A stretch of DNA of 64,000 nt from Chrysemys picta bellii (Eukaryota; Chordata; Testudines; Emydidae). The stretch spans positions 16,225,441-16,289,440 of the forward strand of contig NC_088795.1 in the NCBI RefSeq assembly GCF_011386835.1, in the 5' to 3' direction. Of the stretch, positions 56,871-64,000 are shown in pieces. Below the pieces are notes generated by a model. That model worked only from the letters and a program-made list of their open reading frames with translations. It made no database searches and was not told where the DNA came from. The stretch's first letter is position 1, and the number at the start of each line of letters is the position of its first letter. A program made the translations under genes and the position numbers.

Positions 56871-57525
56871 TTTTTTCATCTAGGATGACATCTGATGCTA
56901 AACATAGGTTTTGTTTTACTCACTTCTTTAAAAATACAGTCTTAGTTTAAAAACATACTAAATATGTTGCATGTCCATTTTAACAATTCCAGAATCAGCT
57001 CTAAGTTCAAAAGAGATGTCCAAGCCAGACACTGATGTTTGTTTCATTCAAGTCAATGGGATTATTCTTGTGTAAAGTGCAACGTGTTTACAGCATCAGG
57101 GCATAACTACAGAGCAACACGCCTTTCTGCCAATATTTTTTCCAGTACTTGGATGTATTTGCTCTTCTATTGCCACCTTGGTGTGGTAGACACATTTCAT
57201 TCAATATTTAATCTGGGTAACATTAACGGAACCTAGATAGTGATCACTTTAGGAACACACATTCAATGCTCATACACATATACAAATAATAATGATTATT
57301 ATTTAATGCATCAATATAATTTGCTGATGTCCATGCTCAAATGGTCCTCTCAGAATCTCAGATTTGTTTAGAATGAAACTTTATAAATAATCATTGACTA
57401 TAACTCCTCCAGTAGCCAGAAACCACAAGAAGCATCTGTGACGCTCTTAAAATATGCATTGTTATGATAAAGAAATAATGGAACTATGATGTTTCCTTGC
57501 ATTGATGTTTTAACATAGACCCTTT
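55256..57525. other. non-coding stretch, AT-rich to the right
   Basis: 55256-55990 is of mixed composition without a recognised family. 56040-56700 is strongly AT-rich and non-repetitive, with several ATTA motifs, and is a possible constrained non-coding block. No gene seen. Confidence 0.4.
56815..56867. repeat. compound (GT)n(GA)n microsatellite
   Basis: About 10 GT units run directly into about 16 GA units. It is the longest simple repeat in the window and likely length-variable between individuals. Confidence 0.97.
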
Positions 57526-57679
57526 GGGCCAAATTCAGTAAACCATTTAAGTATGCGCTTAATTTTAAGCATGGACTTGAGACCGCAAGCTTATGCTTAA
57601 GTGTCGTGTTGAAAAGGGATGGCCTTAAGGATGCGCTTAAAGTTAAGCGTGTACTTAAGTGTTGTACTGAATATGGATC
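57526..57679. repeat. palindromic module, subfamily i
   Basis: 'gggccaaattcagtaaacca' faces 'tgtactgaatatggatct'. Inner arms 'atgcgcttaattttaagcat' and 'ggatgcgcttaaagttaagc' each repeat the cttaa...ttaag motif. About 154 bp, longer than the others because of a middle expansion. Confidence 0.65.
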
Positions 57680-58483
57680 TATATGCATAACTCTCTCTGA
57701 ACTCAGTAAAAGGGTTGAATTAGGCTATAAATTAAGTGTTCCAAGAAAATGCCAAGGCATTTTAAAATGTGCTTTCATTTTAAGTGAAGTTTGAAATTTG
57801 ATGTGAGTGGCTACTTTAAGTAGTAAATGCATGGTAAATATTTAGTTCTGATTTAATCCACAAATATATTTATGGTGGGATTTTCGAAGTTGCCCTAAGG
57901 GGTTTGAATGGCTGGTTCTGAATGATTTTACTGGGAATTAGGTACCCAAATCCCTTTGAAATATCAGTTTTAATGTTTTGTATCGCAGGGGAAATGTTTT
58001 TCCTGTCTTGTATGGATCTTATATTATTCAGAAAACAGGAAGTCATAGCATTGTAAATAGCAGTAATTTGGACCTATTGATGTAGTAATGAGACCAATTT
58101 TGAACTAATCATTTCTCATTAAGTTAATGCTAGTAAAGTTTCTTGTGCAGAGAAGCCTTTTTTTTTTTGGCTATTCAGTGACCAATGAGGTGTATTGTTT
58201 TAGCAAATTGGGGTTGAGGTCTTTTAGGTTAGCTTTATTCTTTGTTGTAAATTACAGCAGTTTCATAACTGCTTAACACAGCTCCTGAATCTCAAAATGT
58301 CATACTTAATTTTCTCAGTTCAGGCTGAATGACTGGCATTTAAAAAAAAAAAGGATTATCTAGTGTAAAATCCATGGCTGTCATTTTCAGGATAATTTCG
58401 CATTGCCTTTGCAAAAAACAAAACAAAAATAACCCCCCAAATTCTTTATCGGTGAAATCAAATACTCTCCTGCTGAATATAAA
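57680..58483. other. AT-rich non-coding stretch
   Basis: T run near 58159-58168 and A run near 58341-58352; a partial module-like piece near 57880-57960 (gggattttcgaagttgccct ... taggtacccaaatccctttg). No gene seen. Confidence 0.4.
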
Positions 58484-58632
58484 TGAAGACTGCTGTAACT
58501 CTTACTCACACTGAGTAGCATCTTACTCCGTGAGAAACCTTGCTGAAATCAGCGAGACTTTTGTGGAGTAATGGAGATGAGTGAGAGTGAATAATGAGAT
58601 TCAGTGTGATTAAGGGTGGCAGAATCTGGTCC
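58484..58632. repeat. palindromic module, subfamily iii
   Basis: 'ctcttactcacactgagtag' and 'catcttactccgtgagaaac' face 'acttttgtggagtaatggag' and 'cagtgtgattaagggtggca', ending 'gaatctggtcc'. Hinge at 'ctgaaatcagcgag'. Confidence 0.68.
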
Positions 58633-59076
58633 TTTCTGTGGTATTTTTTCTTCCTTCTCACATGGTTCTATTATTTTAAATGCCATTGTTACTGAAAATG
58701 AGTGGATGAGGCAGCATTTTATTTTGCCACTAGTTAATTACAAAGCCATCTTCACATCAGTGACATCAACACTGATCGGCTCTTAAAAATATAGGTAAAA
58801 AGATTGAACTATTTTTTTTCTAGCCACACATATATATGGACCCAATCCTCTGCGGTATTAACGTTACTATTGCCTATCCACACATTCAAAAATCATGATT
58901 CAGACCCCAAAATCAGGAGATTTTAAAAAATAATAAATTTTGTCACCTGGGTTTGGGTCTTTATGGTTTGTGATTTCAAGCTTTTATCTGGAACATGGAG
59001 AGCTAGAAACTTTTGTTTTTATATTTGAAAGCTTAGATTCTCTTATCACATGACTCCAGGAGCTGGAGCATTAAAC

Positions 59077-59092
59077 CCCCCCCCCCCCCCAA
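59077..59092. repeat. C homopolymer run
   Basis: About 15 consecutive C, one of four similar runs in the window (also near 1801, 29390 and 29689). Confidence 0.95.
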
Positions 59093-59134
59093 TATCATGA
59101 AACTTGTGATCAGATCATGAGAGTTGGCCTCCCT

Positions 59135-59243
59135 GACATTGGCATAACTCCATCGAAGTCAATGGATCTACACCTATTTACACTAACTGAGGATCTGGCT
59201 TGTGGCCTGATTCATCACTGCATTACTCCAGTTTGATATGGGT
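59135..59243. repeat. palindromic module, subfamily iv, split by LTR insertion
   Basis: 'ggcataactccatcgaagtc' and 'actgaggatctggcttgtgg' are subfamily iv arms; then 'cctgattcatcactgcatta' and 'ctccagtttgatatgggt' begin a second unit whose likely continuation (ataactagagctacactg) lies right of the LTR-like element at 60022. Confidence 0.5.
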
Positions 59244-60015
59244 TGTGATGGGTAGCTTCCCCCCACACCAGCCCTGAACAGGTTAATGTGGGCTAGAAGA
59301 GGCCAATTAATCTTATATGATGCACCTGGAGGGAAGCCAGGGATTGATAAACACTAACTGCAGGTGAAGCCCGCTGGGAGAAGGTTATAAACCAGGAACT
59401 GAGAGCAGGACATTGCAGGGCGGAGGTCAGGAGTCACTCCCTGGAGGGAAAGGGAGTTAGCCAGGGACAAAGAGGAAATCCAGGGAGAGAGTAAGCCCTG
59501 GGGTCATGCCCTGGACCGGGGAGTTCAGAAGAGGCCGAGAAGGGTGAAGTAGCCATGAGGAGCAGAGAAATCTCTGGGGACAAACCAGAGATGGGCAAGA
59601 AGACAGAGAGGTGGGGTAGGAAGGAGCTCAGGGAAACAACAACAGGTCTGAGACTGAGTGAACCTGGACTGCTAGTCATAGGGTCCCTGGGCCAGAACTT
59701 GAAGTAGTGGGTGGACTTGGTTTCCCCTACCAGCCACTGGGAAATTGGCACAGGACCTGGAGACTTGGAACAGAAGACCGTCTGAGACAATGCCCGGACA
59801 GCTTTTCTGGTGGGACATTGTTACCCTGGAAGGAGGGGATTATATTGTGACCTGTCTAGAGAGATGAGTAACAAAGAGGGAGTACCCCGAGTTACTGAGA
59901 GAGAGGGGGGTCACAGCACGAGCAACCAACAGAAGGGGGTGCCAGATGGGGTGAGAGCTAATTCCCAAACCCAGTCACAAGGAGGTGCACCCGCAGTGAG
60001 TGGAACCCCTTCACA
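59244..60015. mobile_element. LTR-like element, 772 bp, probable 6-bp duplication
   Basis: Starts tgtgatgggtag and ends accccttcaca (TG...CA with short inverted ends tgtga/tcaca). Flanks atgggt (59238-59243) and gtgggt (60016-60021) are a likely 6-bp target duplication with one mismatch. Purine-rich body (gggagagagtaagccctggg and similar). There is no internal retroelement coding sequence, so I read it as a solo LTR. Orientation is unsure. The 118-codon minus frame at 59434-59790 is a by-product of purine-rich composition. Confidence 0.7.
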
Positions 60016-60021
60016 GTGGGT

Positions 60022-61070
60022 ATAACTAGAGCTACACTGCTGTGAAACTGGAGTAGCTCACTGGTGAACCAAGTCCACATACTTTCCCTCTCACCGCATC
60101 TCACCTCACAGACCTGGCTTGCCTCTCTTTCAGCAGGACAGATGTGCCGTGTTTCAGCACGTGCTGCTTCAAAAACTGCCAGACATTTCTCACCGGTAAC
60201 ATTTCTGCCAATAAATAACGTGCCACTCTTTTGAGCAGGGTGCACAAGGGTGCAGTTTAGGAAGTTGGTGTGGAAGTAGCCTTAGTTTGCAAGAGAGTCC
60301 TACAGGCAAACAGCAGATGAGAGGGTTTAGCTGTTTTTTCCTCCTGCTGGCACACTAGTTCTTATGGGCTACGTGAGTTAATTTTTTTTTCCTGCTGAGA
60401 TTAATAAAACCAGGAAAGTAATACATAAGGCACAAAATATGAACTATTACTCTGCATGGAGGCATTTCATGCTTCGCTAGTTTCATGAGGAGATCAGAGG
60501 TGCCAGAACCATAATTAATATGTTGTAAGAAGAAGAAAAATATAAGATTATGCAAGGTCAGCAGCATTTCCAGGCTTTACAAAGGATAGGGGAGCTGATA
60601 AAATGCATTGTATTGACAAAATATAAAGATATACAGTCACCATTGTGATTATGTGTTGAAGCAGACAGGATAGCTAAGTGCGACCATCAACACATTGGAT
60701 CAGCCCCTTGCTTCTGCTGGGGACCACTGAGATTTTGTACGGGCCTTTGGGTGCACATGCATACGAACACATACCGTGCAAGCTCATACAGACTCAGAGC
60801 AGGGACCGGTTATATTATATGTATGGTCATACATGCTCTGTGTGTATGTGTGTGCGTGCATGCAAAGGCGTGTATAAACTGTGTTCCCCTGCAGAAGCAA
60901 GAGGCAGGTCCAGTTTGTTGATGGTAGCACTTACCTATCCTGTCTCCGTCAGCCAAGATCTTGATGTGTTTGACAGTTCCTTTACTATGTGAGTTTCTTA
61001 CGGACACTGCACATGAGGGGCTGCCTCCTGCGTGTTCTCGAGCAGTAGTTATGCACAAGAGAGGGAGCAC
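60022..61070. other. non-coding stretch, no gene seen
   Basis: A (TG)n-rich tract at about 60837-60862; nothing else recognised. Confidence 0.35.
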
Positions 61071-61235
61071 TGGCTAATGGTTCTAATGAGACTGGGAGTC
61101 AGGAGATCTGGCTGTTCCCAGTTCTGCCATATACATGGTGTATCATCCTGGGCAAGTCACTCTAACTTTTCCATGCCTCTGTTCCCTGCCTGTAAAATAG
61201 GGATGATACTTTCCTATCTCACAGGAGTGTGCCTG
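61071..61235 (+). mobile_element. MIR-like SINE
   Basis: 'gactgggagtcaggagatct', 'gttcccagttctgccatata', 'atcctgggcaagtcactcta', 'ccatgcctctgttccctgcc' and 'tgtaaaatagggatgatact' are in MIR order. 3' tail shortened; a module follows at 61243. Confidence 0.78.
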
Positions 61236-61242
61236 GCATAAA

Positions 61243-61364
61243 GGCCTTATTCAGGAAGCTATTTAACCATGTGTAAGTACCTGAGTAGTCTCCCTGAAGT
61301 CAATGGGACTGCCCACGTGCTTAAAGTTAGACACATATTTAAGTGCTCTGCTGAATCAGGGCCT
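61243..61364. repeat. palindromic module, subfamily i (clear)
   Basis: Ends 'aggccttattcaggaagcta' and 'gctctgctgaatcagggcct'; inner 'tttaaccatgtgtaagtacc' faces 'cttaaagttagacacatatt'; centre 'ccctgaagtcaatgggactg'. 122 bp. Confidence 0.75.
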
Positions 61365-61831
61365 AATCCATGAGTGTTTGTAAAGTTGGTGGGTTTTTGG
61401 GGTGATGAGCTGTTGTTTAGTCTAAATGTCCTTACGACAAGATAAAACTCTGAACATAGTTAGCGTTGTAGAGCATTGTGAAAGGCAAGTGCAGGAATAT
61501 ATCTGATATCACCAGACACCATTTTGTTGAAGTTTGAGTGGAGGGGACTTGTGATCCAGAAAAATAATTCTGTCACTAGCAGATTGGCTCCAAAAATGGA
61601 GGAAGCTGAATCTCTACTAGATGCTGCTCTCTTTGCACTCACTAAGACAGAATTCCCTCTGTCCAGAGTGGCTCCACTTCCTTCCCAGTGCTGAGCTTCG
61701 CATACAGTGCCTCACCCAGCGCTCATTAAGGTTTGCAGAAAGGCTCCAGTTGACTTTAGTGGCTAGTGGACCATTCCCATACGACTTAGCTGAATCCGTT
61801 GATTATTGTCATTCCTCGATGCCTTAAGTCT
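61365..61831. other. non-coding stretch, no gene seen
   Basis: No recognised element. Confidence 0.35.
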
Positions 61832-61988
61832 AGGGCCTGATGCTGCCGCTCTTATTCAAGATGAGCTGTACTTTTGTGGGCATTCCTATGGATTCCAGTG
61901 GGAACCTGCTCAATGAGACATAGCTTGGTGGGACTCATTTCGTGAGTAAGTGCCACTCGCCGTGAATAAGGGGAGCAGAATGGGGCCT
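61832..61988. repeat. palindromic module, subfamily iii
   Basis: Ends 'agggcctgatgctgccgctc' and 'ggggagcagaatggggcct', with 'cttattcaagatgagctg' facing 'ccactcgccgtgaataag' and centre 'ctatggattccagtgggaac'. 157 bp. Confidence 0.72.
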
Positions 61989-62095
61989 TTCTAGACTTCA
62001 GGCATCTCGGAGCACGGACCTGTTATTTTATTTGTCTGTATAAGTACAATAGGCACCGATGGCGTTGTATAAATCATACGTATTAATAAAGGATA
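61989..62095 (+). repeat. MIR/L3-type repeat tail
   Basis: 'cggacctgttattttatttg', 'tctgtataagtacaataggc', 'accgatggcgttgtataaat' and 'catacgtattaataa' match the tail order. It ends just before the hairpin at 62098. Confidence 0.5.
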
Positions 62096-62097
62096 AA

Positions 62098-62175
62098 CCA
62101 GGTGGATGGCTGGATGTACAAAAGTATCTCTACCAAAAAACCATGTACTTTTTTTACATCCAGCCATCCACCTGG
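62098..62175. repeat. perfect inverted repeat, 21-bp arms, 36-nt loop
   Basis: The left arm 62098-62118 (begins ccaggtggatggctggatg) and right arm 62155-62175 (ends catccagccatccacctgg) are exact reverse complements, 21 of 21. With one bulge the stem continues into the loop (aaaagta against tactttt). The right arm also has its own 8-bp stem acatccag/ctggatgt. No transposon terminus is recognised. Confidence 0.95.
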
Positions 62176-62986
62176 ATGTAACCCCATGTAAGCAGGATCA
62201 AAGAGAAGAAGGAACATGGCAGACAAAACAGAGGATAAATGCAATCTTATCAAATCAAATAGGTTGTGTATTCTGGGTATCTGACTTTTATCAGCACCGT
62301 TATGATTGTCTGCAAAGTACCTGCTGTTGGATGAAGGATTAAGCCTGCTCCAATTGTTGCTTTTTACTTTACAGATGTCATAAAAAAGACATTCCTTCAA
62401 ACCTGTTCATTCCCACAGTAATGCTTTTCCAGATGGGAAATTATGGAGCAAGATTCAACGAAATCTGCTTCTGTGTTACTTAACAAAAAAGAATATTACA
62501 GTAACCTTTCTTTTCTAATCCATTCATTTCAGGTTTGATTTACCTGCTACGCTTTGATCAGAAATCTCTGTAGCTTTATAGGATCATGTATTTTCATGTC
62601 CAGTTTTTGAACGAATCAAGTGTCTATATAAAATGTTCTATGATTATTATATTTCAAAAGCTCGGATTAACCTGTTGTTCTTGATTAAAAAGATATTACA
62701 CTGAGATTGGATGGGTGTTCAAATTCTTTCTAGCTATCTCTCCTTTTGTCTGGCGGGAAACAAAACCAAAGCTGTCTCTTGGGCAGCATATTAAGCAGAA
62801 CAGGAAAGTTGGTGAATGCAGTTATTACAAAAAGTATTGTTAATGTTGATTCTCAGTGCACAGTTGTCTTTCAATAAAAGGTCTGACATGCTTTAACCCT
62901 GCCAAATTCCCTTTAAACCGCTTAGTGGTTGGCAGCCACTCTGTCATTGATTCATGGCATTTTTGACAATTTGAAGCCAACAATGT
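62176..62986. other. non-coding stretch, no gene seen
   Basis: No recognised element. 62400-62900 is AT-rich and non-repetitive. Confidence 0.35.
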
Positions 62987-63116
62987 AGGCCCTGATTCAG
63001 CAGGGTATTTAACATGGGCTTGATTTTAAGCACTTTTTACGCTGTCTTGTTGGTTTCAAAGGGGTGGCCCATACTTAAAGTTAAGCCCATCCTTAAGATT
63101 GGATGAATTGGGGCCT
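62987..63116. repeat. palindromic module, subfamily i
   Basis: Ends 'aggccctgattcagcagggt' and 'ggatgaattggggcct'; inner 'tttaacatgggcttgatttt' faces 'acttaaagttaagcccatcc'. 130 bp. Confidence 0.72.
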
Positions 63117-63589
63117 CAGAAACCAATATTAACAATTACTTGTGGTGGGTTAAATTATGGGTGCCTGTGACAGGGTGAAACAGGCAGGAAAGGGTTACAG
63201 GCTGCTTGCCTGTCCCATGATTCAGCGGGGGTTTAATTTCGGGGTCTTTTTCCAGGATGGAGAGAGTTGTTAGAGGACAGGCTGCTGGGCCCCTGCAGTC
63301 TGCTGTGCTCAGGGGACTAGCTTTGTTTTGTGGTTGTGTTTGAATAATAATCCGTGCCGGAGGCAAGGGTCTGCCTGAAAGGGATTTGGGCATATGGCCA
63401 TGGTTCTTTCCTGGCTGGTGAGGTTGTTCACCAAGGTACAGTGCCTCAGCATAAATGCACAGGACCACGTTGCAGGGAACCCATTTCCCATGGTGCTCCC
63501 ACACTGGAGGCATCCTTATAATTACCTACATGGAGAACAGATATCTAATAATGAGCTCTTCAATCGATGAGTGAAAGGTATAACGCGAT
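63117..63589. other. unassigned segment, possibly LTR-derived
   Basis: 'tgtgacagggtgaaacaggc' at about 63167 resembles starts of reptile LTRs, but no matching CA end or duplication is visible. The 125-codon minus frame at 63136-63513 has no domain. Left unassigned. Confidence 0.25.
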
Positions 63590-63838
63590 CCAAAGCTAGA
63601 CAAATTCAGAGTGGAAATCAGGCGTAATTTTTTAACGGTGAGACTAAATAACCATTGGAACAATTTACCAAGGGTCGTGGTGGATTCTCTATCACTGACA
63701 AACTTTTAAATCAAGATTGGATGTTTTTCTAAGAGATCTGCTCTAGAAATTATTTGGGGGAAGTTCTCTGGCCTGTGTTATACAGGAGATCAGACTAGAA
63801 GATCACACTGGTCCCTTCTGGCCTTGGAATCTATGAAT
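63590..63838 (+). mobile_element. CR1 LINE, 3' UTR fragment
   Basis: 'aattcagagtggaaatcagg', 'ttaacggtgagactaaataa', 'ccattggaacaatttaccaa', 'aaatcaagattggatgtttt' and 'ggagatcagactagaagatc' followed by 'cactggtcccttctggcctt' and 'ggaatctatgaatct' give about 250 bp of plus-strand CR1 3' end with its terminal repeat. 5'-truncated. Confidence 0.9.
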
Positions 63839-64000
63839 CTACGCCACTAGTATTCCATTCATGGAGAGGAGATCCAGGAGTGCTGTTGGCATCACTATAC
63901 ACCACCGAAAGGTGCTTGTGGGTAGAGGGGGTGGGAGGTTATGGACACACTCATTCCTATGCACCGGTTAGCATCGGGAGGGCGGTAACAGTAGGAGCAG

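Noticed and set aside
56711..56950. Frame encoding alternating Val-Cys then Arg-Glu repeats
   Set aside because: It is a translation of the (GT)n(GA)n microsatellite.
59434..59790. 118-codon minus-strand Ser/Pro-rich frame
   Set aside because: It lies inside the purine-rich LTR-like element and reflects base composition.
63165..63520. Possible third LTR starting tgtgacaggg
   Set aside because: No CA-ending partner border and no target duplication could be found, so the call would rest on about ten bases.
1..64000. CRISPR arrays, bacterial operons, rRNA, tRNA and snRNA genes
   Set aside because: Sequence is vertebrate nuclear; no regularly spaced repeats, no ribosomal RNA motif and no intact tRNA cloverleaf were seen.

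Overview
The window is non-coding nuclear DNA from an amniote vertebrate. The best match is a turtle, with a crocodilian as second choice. This rests on recognised repeats, not on any gene: 3'-truncated CR1 LINE tails, MIR-like SINEs, hAT, Harbinger and Tigger-type short transposons that I know as abundant in turtle assemblies, two TG...CA solo-LTR-like units, and relics of a Ty3/gypsy element and of a non-CR1 LINE. All family names come from memory; no search was run.

I find no host exon, tRNA, snRNA or rRNA that I can support. The two longest open frames are 173 codons (50114-50635) and 172 codons (16932-17450). That is about the maximum expected by chance in 64 kb read in six frames, and the second is antisense to a transposon relic. 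The window is therefore either intergenic or inside a large intron.

Layout. 0-9 kb: CR1 tail, a hAT copy (2039-2348), MIR-like SINEs and a foldback MITE (6944-7180). 9.2-9.6 kb: gypsy RNase H relic. 13-17.7 kb: MIR, a Tigger MITE (14660-14804), then a rearranged locus where a truncated Harbinger element carrying a Myb/SANT-type ORF relic abuts a 40-bp inverted copy of DNA from 0.9 kb away. 20.5-23.6 kb: a hAT inside a hAT, then a GC-rich composite element. 25-32 kb: tRNA-like SINE pieces, a hAT-like unit, a second Tigger-type MITE and a MITE with perfect 17-bp terminal repeats. 33-35 kb: CR1 in two pieces. 35-48 kb: sparse, with foldback and Harbinger-type MITEs at 42.1 and 45.7 kb. 48.6-52.4 kb: Harbinger MITE with strong hairpins, a MITE with a 10-bp target duplication, and an 820-bp solo LTR with a perfect 5-bp duplication. 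53.3-55.3 kb: decayed LINE (endonuclease start, reverse transcriptase, C-terminal region) interrupted by a hAT element and a CR1 tail. 59.2-60.0 kb: second LTR-like unit. 62.1 kb: a perfect 21-bp-arm hairpin. 63.6-63.8 kb: CR1 tail.

The most striking structure is not any single element. It is a dispersed set of about 30 short (60-220 bp) near-palindromic modules with termini like ggccagattc...gaatctggcc and a shared centre like ccattgacttcagtgg. They fall into about five subfamilies (called i to v below) and make up roughly 4% of the window. They look like one or more old non-autonomous foldback families, and I cannot assign them to a named superfamily. Module subfamily codes used below: i = 'gattcagcaaag...' with 'cttaa' runs; ii = 'ccagattttcaaaag' with 'ttaggtgcctaa'; iii = 'ccagattctg..cttattcac'; iv = 'ccagattct..ctggtgtaaa'; v = 'cctgatcctgcaaggtgctgagca'.
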